From Thermoclostridium stercorarium subsp. stercorarium DSM 8532 (GTDB taxonomy: Bacteria; Bacillota; Clostridia; DSM-8532), in assembly GCF_000331995.1 (NCBI RefSeq), contig NC_020134.1, positions 496,001 through 560,000 of the forward strand: DNA of 64,000 bases, in the 5' to 3' direction. This document shows positions 51,957-61,691 of the stretch, piece after piece. Numbering within the stretch: position 1 is the stretch's first letter; every line of letters begins with the position of its first letter. The translations under genes were made by a program, and so were the position numbers. A model generated the notes under the pieces. The model was not told the origin of the DNA and did no database searches. It saw nothing but the letters and a program-made list of their open reading frames with translations.

Positions 51957-53828
51957 ATGAGGATACGGCTTGACGATAAGATTCTTATGAATGTGGAAAA
52001 ACCCGCCCGCTATACCGGCGGCGAGTGGAATATGGTAGTAAAGGACCCGGAGAATGTTGACGTACGTTTTGCGTTTTGCTTCCCCGATGTTTATGAAGTA
52101 GGCATGTCCCATCTTGGTATGAAAATACTGTATCACGTGCTGAACAAAAGAAGCGATACCTATTGTGAAAGGGTTTTTGCACCTTGGGCGGATATGGAGA
52201 AAATCATGCGCGAACGGGGAATTCCGCTGTTTGCCCTTGAGACAAAAGACCCCGTTAAGGAATTTGATATTGTCGGTTTTACGCTGCAGTATGAGATGTG
52301 TTATACAAATGTGCTGAATATGCTGGATCTTGCCGGAATTCCGCTATTAGCCGAAGAAAGGGGCAAAAACCATCCTTTTGTCATAGCGGGCGGCCCGTGT
52401 GCTTGCAATCCCGAACCCCTTGCCGATTTTATTGATTTTTTTGTTATAGGTGAAGGCGAGGAGGTTATCCTCGAAATAATAGATGCGTATAAGGAATGGA
52501 AAAATAGCGGGAGCGGCAGAACCGAGTTTTTGAGGATGGCTGCAAAAATCCCCGGGGTTTATGTCCCTTCATTTTATAAGGTTACGTATAACGAAGACAA
52601 TACAATATCGGGAATTAAGCCTGTTTATCCCGGCATACCTGAAAAGGTAAGGAAAAGAATAATCAAAGACATGGACGCGGTTGACTTTCCTGAGGATATA
52701 GTGGTTCCGTTTATCGGCACTGTCCACGACAGGATTATGCTGGAAATGTTCAGGGGCTGCATCCGTGGCTGCAGGTTCTGTCAGGCGGGATTCATTTATC
52801 GGCCTGTACGGGAAAAATCCCCCGGGGTCCTGCTGAAACAGGCAAAGGGCAGTATAGAAAAAACCGGTTATGAGGAAATATCCCTGGTTTCGCTCAGTAC
52901 CAGCGATTATTCGTGTCTTGCCGATTTCACCGAAGAGCTGCTGAAACTGACCGAAGAAAGGAAGATAAATCTTTCGCTGCCTTCGCTGCGTATTGACAAT
53001 TTTACAATTGATCTTATGGAAAAGGCACAAAAGGTGAGAAAAAGCGGTCTGACCTTTGCTCCCGAAGCAGGAACCCAAAGGCTGAGGGATGTAATTAACA
53101 AGGGAATTACCGAAGAGGATATGGAGAATTCTCTCAGAATTGCGTTTGAAGGCGGCTGGAACAATGTAAAACTGTATTTTATGGTAGGGCTTCCCACTGA
53201 AACCGAAGAAGATATAGCGGGTATAGCGGACCTTGCCAAAAAGGCCGTGGATATATATTACAGAATACCTAAGGAAAAAAGGGCAAAAGGGCTTAATGTA
53301 ACAGTAAGTACCTCGTGCTTTGTTCCAAAACCGTTTACGCCGTTTCAGTGGTTTGGGCAGAATACCGTTGAGGAGTTCCATAAAAAGCAGATGTATTTAA
53401 AAGACAAATTAAGCAAAGTGTCAAGAGCAATAACATACAACTGGCACGATGCAAGGGTTAGTTTCCTTGAGGCCGTGTTTGCCAGAGGCGACAGAAGGGT
53501 CGGCAGGGTACTTTTGCGGGCGTGGCGGAACGGATGCCGCTTTGATGCGTGGAACGAGTTTTTTAAGTACGACGCCTGGATGCAGGCTTTTGAGGAAGAA
53601 GGGATTGATCCGGCGTTTTATGCGAACAGGACGAGGGATTACGGCGAAATCCTGCCCTGGAGCCATATTGACATGGGTGTATCTCAGAAATTTTTGCAGC
53701 GCGAATGTGAAAAAGCATACAAAGGCATTGTCACTCCGAACTGTAGAATACAGTGTACGGGCTGTGGAAGCGCTGTTTTCGGCGCCGGGATATGTAAAAC
53801 CGTTTCCGCGGGAGGAAATACACCATGA
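51957..53828 (+). CDS. B12-binding-like radical SAM protein (TIGR03960 family)
   Basis: A 623-residue protein with a radical SAM Fe4S4 motif Cys268-x3-Cys272-x2-Cys275 (CIRGCRFC), preceded by a Rossmann region (residues 30-200: FAFCFPDVYEVGMSHLG). It belongs to the TIGR03960 family of Firmicutes, usually followed by a DUF2344 protein and RNase G. Function is unknown; tRNA or rRNA modification is inferred from neighbours. Cys-rich C-terminus (CRIQCTGCG). Overlaps the next gene by 4 nt. Confidence 0.9.
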   Translation: MRIRLDDKILMNVEKPARYTGGEWNMVVKDPENVDVRFAFCFPDVYEVGMSHLGMKILYHVLNKRSDTYCERVFAPWADMEKIMRERGIPLFALETKDPVKEFDIVGFTLQYEMCYTNVLNMLDLAGIPLLAEERGKNHPFVIAGGPCACNPEPLADFIDFFVIGEGEEVILEIIDAYKEWKNSGSGRTEFLRMAAKIPGVYVPSFYKVTYNEDNTISGIKPVYPGIPEKVRKRIIKDMDAVDFPEDIVVPFIGTVHDRIMLEMFRGCIRGCRFCQAGFIYRPVREKSPGVLLKQAKGSIEKTGYEEISLVSLSTSDYSCLADFTEELLKLTEERKINLSLPSLRIDNFTIDLMEKAQKVRKSGLTFAPEAGTQRLRDVINKGITEEDMENSLRIAFEGGWNNVKLYFMVGLPTETEEDIAGIADLAKKAVDIYYRIPKEKRAKGLNVTVSTSCFVPKPFTPFQWFGQNTVEEFHKKQMYLKDKLSKVSRAITYNWHDARVSFLEAVFARGDRRVGRVLLRAWRNGCRFDAWNEFFKYDAWMQAFEEEGIDPAFYANRTRDYGEILPWSHIDMGVSQKFLQRECEKAYKGIVTPNCRIQCTGCGSAVFGAGICKTVSAGGNTP

Positions 53829-54511
53829 AAATAAGGTTTAGGTTTGATCGCGGCGAAGAATTGAAATATATCGGGCATCTGGATGTTATGCGCCTGTTTG
53901 AAAGGGCGTTCAAGCGCGCTGAAATTCCGGTAACCCATTCCCAGGGATTTAACCCGAGACCGCATATTGTTTTTGCGCAGCCGATGGCATTAGGGCTTTC
54001 AAGTGAAGGGGAATTCGCCGACGTTGAGCTTGATGAAGATTATGAGCCGTATGATTTTATCGAAAGGCTTAATTCCGCTCTGCCTGCGGGAGTAAGGGTG
54101 ACCGATGCGAAAAAAGTGAAAAACGGCAAAAACATCATGGCCATCGTTGAGGCCGCAAGGTACAGGATAGATTTCGGGCTTGTGCCTGAGAAGAATATAG
54201 ACGGCGTAATTTCGGAGGTCCTGAACAGGGACAGGATTATTGTTCTGAAAAAGACCAAAAGCGGGGAAAAGGAGTTTGACATACGGCCCCTGATTTACGA
54301 ACTTACCGGAGGAAGAAACGGAGGAGACAGCTATTTTTTCAATGTATTACTCGCGGCGGGCCAGGAAAACAATGTACGCCCGGAGTTATTCATTACAGGC
54401 GTGGAAACATGCACGAACAGTGATATTGAAATTCTGAGGATGCACAGGATAATGCTTTACGGGCGTGCCGGTGACAGGTGGCTTCCTTTAGACGACGGCA
54501 AATTTCTGTAA
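53825..54511 (+). CDS. DUF2344 / TIGR03936 radical SAM-associated protein
   Basis: A 228-residue protein beginning MKIRFRFDRGEELKYIGHLD with the SQGFNPRPHIVFAQPMALGL motif of the TIGR03936 family. It always travels with the preceding radical SAM gene, and the ATG lies within the stop region of that gene, so they are translationally coupled. Likely an accessory subunit for substrate binding; the reaction is not known. Confidence 0.92.
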   Translation: MKIRFRFDRGEELKYIGHLDVMRLFERAFKRAEIPVTHSQGFNPRPHIVFAQPMALGLSSEGEFADVELDEDYEPYDFIERLNSALPAGVRVTDAKKVKNGKNIMAIVEAARYRIDFGLVPEKNIDGVISEVLNRDRIIVLKKTKSGEKEFDIRPLIYELTGGRNGGDSYFFNVLLAAGQENNVRPELFITGVETCTNSDIEILRMHRIMLYGRAGDRWLPLDDGKFL

Positions 54512-54544
54512 CACTATATGTAAACATTGGGCAGACGGAGTATT

Positions 54545-55804
54545 ATGACAAGGGAGATTTTGGTAGACAGAAAACCTAAATTGAAAAGGATTGCAATTCT
54601 TGAAGACGGTGAGCTTGCCGAACTGCATGTTGAATGCGCGGACAAAACCGGAATTGTCGGGAACATATACAGAGGAAAGGTTGAAAAAGTTTTTCCGGGA
54701 ATGCAGTGCGCCTTTGTTGACATAGGCGCGGACAGGAACGCCTATTTAAGCGCCGAGGAAGTTTTACCCGTAAGAAAGCAGCCGTATGAAAAAAAACCTT
54801 TTCCGTTGAAAATAGAAAGTGTGATAAAGCCCGGGCAGGAAATTACCGTCCAGGTTTTAAAGGACGAAATAGGAACAAAGGGCCCGAAAGTTACGATGAA
54901 TATAGCCCTTCCCGGTAATCTGGCGGTTTTGTATCCCCTTTCGCCCGGCATCGGTATTTCCAAAAAAATTAAAAGCGAGTCCGAAAGGGAACGGCTTAAG
55001 AACATGGTCAAGAAACTGTGTCCCGAGGGGATGGGGATTGTTGTGAGAACCGCTGCCGAAGGAACTGCGCCTTCGGAGATGGAAAAATGTGTCCGTGAAC
55101 TTGTCGAAATATGGGAGATTATAAGGAAGAAAGAGGAAAAGGGATGCGTGCCGAGGTGTTTATATACGGAACCGGATTTGGTACAAAGGCTCGCACGGTC
55201 GGGCGCCAATCTGAATATTAAGCATATTGTCATGAATGATCGTGACGAATTCGAGAGCTTGCTTGAATATCTCAGCCATACAGCGCCCGAAATGAAAGCA
55301 AAGGTCAGGTTTTTTTCGGCCGATTATGATCTGTTCAGATTTTACCGGGTGGATGGCGCGATAAGGGAGGCACTGTCCCGGAAGGTTTGGCTTAAAAGCG
55401 GCGGCTACCTTGTATTTGATCAGACGGAGGCTTTGACGGTCATTGATGTCAACACCGGGAAGTTTACGGGCAAGAACAATCAGGATGAAACCATTTTCAA
55501 AACCAACTGTGAGGCCGCACGGGTTATTTCAAGGCAGATAAGGCTGCGGGATATCAGCGGAATTATACTTATAGATTTTATAGACATGAAGGACAGAACT
55601 CATAAAGAAGAAGTTTTATCAATCCTGAAAGAGGAATGCAGGAAGGACGCGAACCAGGTTTTCATAGCGGGCATGACCAATCTCGGGCTTGTGGAAATGA
55701 CGAGAAAAAAAGTGCGGAATCCTCTCCGGGAAATACTGACAGAACCCTGCCCGAAATGCGGGGGAACCGGCAGGGTTACACGCAGTTTTCACGACAATGA
55801 CTGA
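54545..55804 (+). CDS. rng: Ribonuclease G/E family protein
   Basis: A 419-residue endoribonuclease of the Rne/Rng family. N-terminal S1 domain (GNIYRGKVEKVFPGMQCAFV, DIGADRNAYL), the RNase H-like core (LTVIDVNTGKFTGKNNQDE, IILIDFIDM) with catalytic Asp residues, and a C-terminal zinc-link motif CPKCGGTGR. Role: rRNA maturation and mRNA turnover in the cytoplasm. ATG 54545 (GGAG upstream) preferred over TTG 54527. In Clostridia it is normally followed by rplU; here three oxidative-stress genes lie between. Confidence 0.92.
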   Translation: MTREILVDRKPKLKRIAILEDGELAELHVECADKTGIVGNIYRGKVEKVFPGMQCAFVDIGADRNAYLSAEEVLPVRKQPYEKKPFPLKIESVIKPGQEITVQVLKDEIGTKGPKVTMNIALPGNLAVLYPLSPGIGISKKIKSESERERLKNMVKKLCPEGMGIVVRTAAEGTAPSEMEKCVRELVEIWEIIRKKEEKGCVPRCLYTEPDLVQRLARSGANLNIKHIVMNDRDEFESLLEYLSHTAPEMKAKVRFFSADYDLFRFYRVDGAIREALSRKVWLKSGGYLVFDQTEALTVIDVNTGKFTGKNNQDETIFKTNCEAARVISRQIRLRDISGIILIDFIDMKDRTHKEEVLSILKEECRKDANQVFIAGMTNLGLVEMTRKKVRNPLREILTEPCPKCGGTGRVTRSFHDND

Positions 55805-55831
55805 ATAAGGGTTGTTTATGGAAATACTTAT

Positions 55832-55877
55832 AAAACACAGCCTTTTAAAAAATACTGTTTGAAAGGCTGTGTTTTTT
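55832..55877 (+). terminator. Intrinsic terminator after rng
   Basis: Arms AAAACACAGCCTTT (from 55832) and AAAGGCTGTGTTTT (to 55875), then T-tract. It separates rng from the perR unit. Confidence 0.85.
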
Positions 55878-55899
55878 TATAAAATTTTTTAAAAAACTA

Positions 55900-55927
55900 T
55901 TGACATTAAGAATAACTATTATATAAT
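55900..55927 (+). promoter_or_regulatory. Sigma-A promoter of perR
   Basis: Perfect TTGACA (55900-55905), 16-bp spacer, perfect TATAAT (55922-55927). Confidence 0.85.
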
Positions 55928-55943
55928 AATAGTAACGATTACT
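55915..55943. promoter_or_regulatory. Probable PerR/Fur-type operator overlapping the perR -10
   Basis: Two inverted repeats: ACTATTA/TAATAGT with 5-bp centre (55915-55933), over the -10, and AGTAA/TTACT with 3-bp centre (55931-55943). The first is an AT-rich element similar in character to, but not matching exactly, the TTATAAT-N-ATTATAA Per box. Autoregulation is inferred. Confidence 0.55.
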
Positions 55944-55963
55944 ACTAAGTAGGTGTTATTAAT

Positions 55964-56362
55964 ATGAACAGACGGACCAGTGCACAGAAAATGATGATAG
56001 AAAATGCCCTGATGAGATTAAATCATCCGACTGCTGCTGAAATATATGAAGACATAAGAAAAGAATACCCCAGTATAAGTCTGGGAACGGTATACCGCAA
56101 TCTCGGACTTATGGCCGATACCGGTGAAATTTTGAGAATACCTATGGGCAATTCGCCCGACAGGTTTGACATCAATACTCAGGAGCACCTGCATGTTATA
56201 TGTACCGGATGCGGAAGGGTGTTTGATTCCGACAGTGAAGGGCTCAATGAGATTTTTGAAAAAATTGACGAGTATATTGAGAATTCCACCGGTGTCAAAG
56301 TGGAAACAAGGGTGATGTTTTTCAAGGGAATCTGTTCTGAATGCAGAATGAAGTCCGAATAA
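55964..56362 (+). CDS. perR: PerR-type Fur family peroxide regulator
   Basis: A 132-residue Fur-family repressor: winged helix (RTSAQKMMIENALMRLNHPT, SLGTVYRNLGLM) and metal-binding dimer domain with two CxxC zinc pairs (CTGCG and CSEC). The PerR-type regulatory site is inferred from the RFD.N...EHLH and VFDSD residues; Zn or Mn/Fe sensing follows. Context supports PerR: it precedes ahpC and an ahpF-like gene, as the repressor of a peroxide-defence regulon. Confidence 0.85.
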   Translation: MNRRTSAQKMMIENALMRLNHPTAAEIYEDIRKEYPSISLGTVYRNLGLMADTGEILRIPMGNSPDRFDINTQEHLHVICTGCGRVFDSDSEGLNEIFEKIDEYIENSTGVKVETRVMFFKGICSECRMKSE

Positions 56363-56419
56363 GCAAATTAACCGGTTTCATCCGGAAAAATAAAACATAT
56401 AATTTAAGGAGGGTTTTAT

Positions 56420-56983
56420 ATGTCACTTATTGGCAAGGAAGTTTCTGATTTTACTGTAAAGGCTTTTGTTAACGGTGAGTTCAAGGATATCAGCAAGGCT
56501 GACATACTGGGCAAGTGGTCGGTATTTGTATTCTATCCTGCGGACTTTACATTTGTATGCCCGACCGAGCTGGGCGATTTGGCTGACAATTATGAAGAAT
56601 TCAAAAAACTGGGTGTTGAAATTTACTCGGTATCAACCGACAGCCATTTTGTTCACAAAGCATGGCATGACACTTCTGAAACAATAAAGAAGATTAAATT
56701 CCCGATGCTGGCAGACCCGACCGGAAAACTCTGCAGAGATTTCGACGTTTACATTGAAGAAGATGGAATGGCTCTGAGAGGTACATTTATAGTAAATCCT
56801 TCCGGAAAGATAGTTGCTTATGAAGTTCATGACAACAGCATAGGAAGAGACAGCTCCGAATTGCTGAGAAAGGTTCAGGCCGCTCAGTTCGTAGCAGCCC
56901 ATGGCGATCAGGTTTGCCCTGCTAAATGGCGTCCCGGTTCTGAAACTCTGAAACCCAGCCTTGACCTGGTAGGGAAGATCTAA
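56420..56983 (+). CDS. ahpC: 2-Cys peroxiredoxin, AhpC type
   Basis: A 187-residue peroxiredoxin. Peroxidatic Cys47 in FTFVCPTELGD and resolving Cys166 in QVCPAKWRPGSETL. It reduces H2O2 and organic peroxides in the cytoplasm, with electrons from an AhpF-type reductase. RBS AAGGAGG 8 nt upstream. It is 57 nt after perR and 5 nt before the reductase gene, so the three form an operon. Confidence 0.97.
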   Translation: MSLIGKEVSDFTVKAFVNGEFKDISKADILGKWSVFVFYPADFTFVCPTELGDLADNYEEFKKLGVEIYSVSTDSHFVHKAWHDTSETIKKIKFPMLADPTGKLCRDFDVYIEEDGMALRGTFIVNPSGKIVAYEVHDNSIGRDSSELLRKVQAAQFVAAHGDQVCPAKWRPGSETLKPSLDLVGKI

Positions 56984-56988
56984 TATAT

Positions 56989-58614
56989 ATGAAAGAACTT
57001 TATGACCTTATTATAATAGGTTCAGGGAGTGCGGGACTGGCAGCCGGCATTTATGCCGGCCGTGCCAGGCTCAAAACCCTGATCATAGAGCGAGACAAAC
57101 CGGGCGGGCAAATCAGAATAACTTCAGAAGTTGAAAACTATCCGGGAATTCTTAACATTTCCGGAGAGGAATTAGGCCTGAACATGAGAAAACAGGCTGA
57201 AAAGTTCGGAGTCAGTTTCAAACATGGAGTTGTGGAATCGGTTGATTTTTACAGCGACATTAAGAAGGTAAGAACGGTGGATGCCGAGTATGAAGCGCTG
57301 GCGGTGATTATCGCCACTGGAACCGTTCCGAGAAGAATAGGCTTCAAAGGGGAAAACGAATTCCGCGGACGTGGAATTGGATACTGCGCCACATGCGACG
57401 GTGAATTTTTTACCGGCATGGACGTTTTTGTTATTGGGGCGGGTTTTGCGGCTGCGGAAGAGTCAATTTTCCTCACCAGGTATGCGCGAAAAGTTACGAT
57501 TATCGCAAGGGAACCTGAATTCACGTGCTCTAAAATGATTGCCGAACGGGTGCTGGCTCATCCCAAGATTGAAGTAAAATTCAATACCGAAATAGTGGAA
57601 GCCGGCGGAGACAACGTATTACGCTATGCAAAATTTATAAACAACAAAACTGGCGAGACATGGACATATGAAGCCAAGCCGGGTGAGACGTTCGGTATTT
57701 TCGTGTTCGCAGGATATATACCGCAGACGTCGGAATATGCGGAACACTTACGCCTTGACGGGAACGGGTATATAGTGACCGACGAAAGCATGCGCACGAA
57801 CATTGACGGAGTATATGCGGCAGGAGATGTAAGGGCCAAGGAACTGAGACAGCTTGTAACCGCCGTTGCCGACGGAGCAATAGCTGCCACCCATGCCGAA
57901 AAATATATTGCGATGAAAAAAGAAAAGCTGGGTATAAAAACCGAAGATGCGCCGGAAACAGTACATCCGGCAAAGGTTTTCTTTGAAGAGGATTTGCGTG
58001 GGCAACTGGCCCCTATTTTTGAGCGTTTTGAAAACAAGGTGAAAATTCTTGCAATCCTGGACTCCCAACAGGAATTCAGCGCAGAGATAAAGTCATTCCT
58101 TGAAGAATTCGTGTCCCTTACCGATAAAGTAGAGCTGGAAGTATTGGAAAAAGGTCAGGATGCAGAAAAGGAAAAACTGATCAACGCCACTATTTTCCCA
58201 ACTTTTGCAATCCTGAGAAATGACAACAGTTATACCGGCATACAGTTCCACGGTGTCCCGGGAGGGCATGAGATAAATTCATTCATCCTTGCGTTATATA
58301 ACGTTGCCGGACCCGGGCAGTCAATTGGAGAAGATATATTGTCCCGCATTAATAGGATTGACCGGAAAGTAAATTTAAAGATTGGCGTGTCTTTGTCCTG
58401 TACTTTCTGTCCCGATGTGGTTGCCGCATGCCAGCTGATGGCTGCGAAGAATCCGAATATTGAGGCGGAAATGATTGATGTGGCCCGCTTCCCTGATTTT
58501 AAAAACCAGTACTCCATAATGAGTGTACCGGCTGTGGTTGTGAACGATAAAGATATAGTTTTCGGCAAAAAGACTATTGAACAGATTCTGGAGATTATTG
58601 AAAAGATTAATTGA
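56989..58614 (+). CDS. AhpF-like peroxiredoxin reductase with permuted domains (TrxR core then tandem Trx folds)
   Basis: A 541-residue flavoprotein. Residues ~1-310 are a thioredoxin-reductase core: FAD motif GSGSAGLAAGIYAG, redox pair Cys133-A-T-Cys136, NADPH motif GAGFAAAEESIFL, and GDVRAKELRQ. Residues ~330-541 are two thioredoxin-like folds, the second with a CTFC pair (Cys471/Cys474) and cis-Pro MSVPAVVV, matching the N-terminal domain of AhpF (CHNC). In E. coli-type AhpF this tandem fold is N-terminal; here it is C-terminal. It should pass electrons from NAD(P)H to AhpC. Starts 5 nt after ahpC. Confidence 0.9.
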   Translation: MKELYDLIIIGSGSAGLAAGIYAGRARLKTLIIERDKPGGQIRITSEVENYPGILNISGEELGLNMRKQAEKFGVSFKHGVVESVDFYSDIKKVRTVDAEYEALAVIIATGTVPRRIGFKGENEFRGRGIGYCATCDGEFFTGMDVFVIGAGFAAAEESIFLTRYARKVTIIAREPEFTCSKMIAERVLAHPKIEVKFNTEIVEAGGDNVLRYAKFINNKTGETWTYEAKPGETFGIFVFAGYIPQTSEYAEHLRLDGNGYIVTDESMRTNIDGVYAAGDVRAKELRQLVTAVADGAIAATHAEKYIAMKKEKLGIKTEDAPETVHPAKVFFEEDLRGQLAPIFERFENKVKILAILDSQQEFSAEIKSFLEEFVSLTDKVELEVLEKGQDAEKEKLINATIFPTFAILRNDNSYTGIQFHGVPGGHEINSFILALYNVAGPGQSIGEDILSRINRIDRKVNLKIGVSLSCTFCPDVVAACQLMAAKNPNIEAEMIDVARFPDFKNQYSIMSVPAVVVNDKDIVFGKKTIEQILEIIEKIN

Positions 58615-58652
58615 TACAGTGGGCAATGTTTATGGATTGCAGTGTAACGAAT

Positions 58653-58694
58653 ATAGGATGGATAGCTTAATTTGGCTATCTGTCCTATTTTTTA
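58653..58694 (+). terminator. Intrinsic terminator of the perR-ahpC-ahpF-like operon
   Basis: 14-bp stem ATAGGATGGATAGC (58653-58666)/GCTATCTGTCCTAT (58675-58688), two G-U pairs, 8-nt loop, then T-tract. Confidence 0.9.
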
Positions 58695-58751
58695 ATAAAA
58701 TCAAACTCGTGGAGTGAAAAATTCTTATTGTATGCTATACTTTTTTTAAGT

Positions 58752-58779
58752 ATGACAATGAGTGCTTTGTGGTTATAAT
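58752..58779 (+). promoter_or_regulatory. Upstream rplU promoter candidate P1
   Basis: ATGACA (58752-58757), 16-bp spacer, perfect TATAAT (58774-58779). Confidence 0.55.
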
Positions 58780-58841
58780 TAACTACATGTCTTAATCAAA
58801 ATTCCATACCAGGATTACAGAAGATACTTAAATCTGATTGG

Positions 58842-58871
58842 TTGACACCTGACATTGAGCTGTGTTAAAAT
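58842..58871 (+). promoter_or_regulatory. Proximal rplU promoter P2
   Basis: Perfect TTGACA (58842-58847), 18-bp spacer, TAAAAT (58866-58871). Transcription from here would begin just before the leader RNA. Confidence 0.65.
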
Positions 58872-58875
58872 AAAA

Positions 58876-58948
58876 CGGTTACCGCACATAGAAAGGGTTT
58901 GAAACGCATTAAAAATGCTCCCTTTCATGGCGAGTTAGGGCAGAGGAG
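58876..58948 (+). ncRNA. Ribosomal protein L21 leader RNA
   Basis: Nested hairpin directly upstream of rplU: GAAAGGG (after CATA) pairs with CCCTTTC, with inner GCATT/AATGC around an A-rich loop, and the conserved-looking GGGTTTGAAACGC segment. This fits the L21 leader of Firmicutes (Rfam L21_leader), thought to mediate autoregulation by L21. Recognition is by position and shape, not by covariance search. Confidence 0.75.
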
Positions 58949-58957
58949 GTGCTTGTT

Positions 58958-59269
58958 GTGTACGCAATAATTGAGACCGGCGGTAAGCAGTATAAGGTTC
59001 AGGAAGGCGATGTTCTCTTTGTTGAGAAGCTTTCTGCCGAAGAAGGCCAGACTGTGGTTTTCGATAAGGTGCTTGCTGTGTCCGAAGCAGGCGAATTAAA
59101 GGTAGGAACCCCTGTTGTTGAAGGGGCTGCCGTAACCGCGAAGGTGCTTGGCCACGGAAAGGGCAAAAAGATTATAGTATTCAAATATAAGCCCAAGAAG
59201 AATTACAGAAGAAAACGCGGACACAGACAACCGTATACGAAAGTACAGATAGAAAAGATTAATGCGTAA
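58958..59269 (+). CDS. rplU: 50S ribosomal protein L21
   Basis: A 103-residue L21: [18 protein letters not shown] start and the C-terminal [19 protein letters not shown] signature. GTG 58958 was chosen because GAGGAGG is 8 nt upstream and the protein then begins exactly as family members do; the frame extends 3 codons further. Its stop overlaps the ATG of prp by 1 nt. Confidence 0.97.
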   Translation: MYAIIETGGKQYKVQEGDVLFVEKLSAEEGQTVVFDKVLAVSEAGELKVGTPVVEGAAVTAKVLGHGKGKKIIVFKYKPKKNYRRKRGHRQPYTKVQIEKINA

Positions 59270-59598
59270 TGATTAAAGCGGTTATCTATCACAATAAGGA
59301 TGGTAAAATAAAAGGATTTAAAGTTAAAGGACATGCCGGTTTCGGTACCGCCGGGAATGACATAGTATGTGCGGCGGTATCGGCCGTAGTCTATACCGCG
59401 CTGGGCGGTCTGGACGAACTGGCAGGGTTCAGAAATTTCGTGGAACGTGACGGTTATATGGAGTGTCATGTTCCCGATGGTCTTAATGAAACCGAAAGTT
59501 ATATAGCCGATATAATACTGAAGACAATGGTAATAGGTTTAAGGCAGATTGAGGCTGATTACAGCGAATATATACAGTTACGTTTTAAGGAGGTGTAA
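59269..59598 (+). CDS. prp: Ribosomal-processing cysteine protease Prp
   Basis: A 109-residue cysteine protease of the YsxB/Prp family. Catalytic His22 (KGHAGFG) and Cys34 (DIVCAAVSA) are at the same positions as reported for the Staphylococcus aureus enzyme. It removes the N-terminal extension of L27, encoded next. It overlaps rplU by 1 nt. Confidence 0.95.
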   Translation: MIKAVIYHNKDGKIKGFKVKGHAGFGTAGNDIVCAAVSAVVYTALGGLDELAGFRNFVERDGYMECHVPDGLNETESYIADIILKTMVIGLRQIEADYSEYIQLRFKEV

Positions 59599-59602
59599 AA
59601 CA

Positions 59603-59881
59603 ATGGTAAGAATAAATCTGCAGTTGTTTGCACATAAAAAAGGAGTTTCCAGTACAAGAAACGGCCGTGACAGTGAGTCTAAAAGGCTTGGTGTGAAGAG
59701 AGCCGACGGTCAGTTTGTTAAAGCAGGGAATATTCTCGTAAGGCAAAGAGGCACAAAAATTCATCCCGGAAACAATGTAGGAATTGGTTCAGATGATACT
59801 TTGTACGCGAAGATAGACGGAATTGTTAAGTTTGAACGTATGGGCAGGAACAGGAAAAAGGTAAGCGTCATTGCGGTGTAA
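59603..59881 (+). CDS. rpmA: 50S ribosomal protein L27 with Prp-cleaved N-terminal extension
   Basis: A 92-residue L27. The N-terminus [18 protein letters not shown] carries the LQLF extension; Prp is known to cleave after F, giving mature AHKKG. The core [23 protein letters not shown] is standard. RBS AAGGAGG. The frame is open upstream, but ATG 59603 with that RBS is the real start. Confidence 0.96.
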   Translation: MVRINLQLFAHKKGVSSTRNGRDSESKRLGVKRADGQFVKAGNILVRQRGTKIHPGNNVGIGSDDTLYAKIDGIVKFERMGRNRKKVSVIAV

Positions 59882-59903
59882 TTAAAAGTGAAACTTGATT
59901 AAC

Positions 59904-59930
59904 GGGGGCGAGAATAATCGTCCTCTTTTT
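59904..59930 (+). terminator. Intrinsic terminator after rpmA
   Basis: GGGGGCGA (59904-59911) and TCGTCCTC (59918-59925), two wobble pairs, followed by TTTTT. Partial termination before obg is possible. Confidence 0.65.
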
Positions 59931-59992
59931 GTCTGTGTAAATAGATGTATCTTAAAATTTCTCATGAATTTTGTTTAAATTCCTGCATTTAA

Positions 59993-61321
<1,329 letters not shown>

Positions 61322-61376
61322 GGGGAAAAATTATACGTGTTTCAGTTAGATTAATATACCGGGAGCTGGTAAACGA

Positions 61377-61667
61377 ATGCTGACAGGTAAGCAGAGAAGC
61401 TATCTGAGAAGTCTTGCAAACGATATTCCCGCCATTTTCCAGATTGGCAAAGGCGGTATTTCGGATAATGTGATTAAACAGTTTGATGAGGCCCTTGAGG
61501 CAAGGGAACTGGTCAAGGCCACAGTCCTGAAAAATTCGGCTTTAAGCTCAAGGGAAGTATGTGAAGAACTGGCTGCCGCCCTTGGTGCGGAAATCGTTCA
61601 GGTTATCGGGAACCGTTTCGTGCTTTACAGGGAATCAAAAGAGAACAAGGTAATTCAGCTCCCTTAA
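61377..61667 (+). CDS. yhbY: YhbY-family RNA-binding protein
   Basis: A 96-residue CRS1-YhbY domain protein (MLTGKQRSYLRSLANDIPAI, FQIGKGGISDNVIKQFDEAL, IVQVIGNRFVLYRESKE). It binds RNA and associates with 50S precursors; neighbouring obg supports this. GGGAG is 11 nt upstream of ATG. Convergent with the Agr kinase gene. Confidence 0.95.
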   Translation: MLTGKQRSYLRSLANDIPAIFQIGKGGISDNVIKQFDEALEARELVKATVLKNSALSSREVCEELAAALGAEIVQVIGNRFVLYRESKENKVIQLP

Positions 61668-61691
61668 AAAAGAGGGCGGCTGTTTGACTTT

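Larger units (their letters stand above)
58615..58957. other. Intergenic region with terminator, tandem rplU promoters and L21 leader
   Basis: The ~340 bp contain a terminator of the ahpF-like operon, two promoter candidates and the L21 leader RNA. Between 58700 and 58750 there is an ATACTT/AAGTAT hairpin around a T-tract. No additional gene seen. Confidence 0.6.

Noticed and set aside
55832-55877. Hairpin after rng as part of a repeat family
   Set aside because: Position after the stop codon and T-tract explain it as a terminator; no second copy seen.
58700-58750. Small ncRNA gene in the rplU upstream region
   Set aside because: Only a short A/T hairpin; promoters and the L21 leader explain the region.
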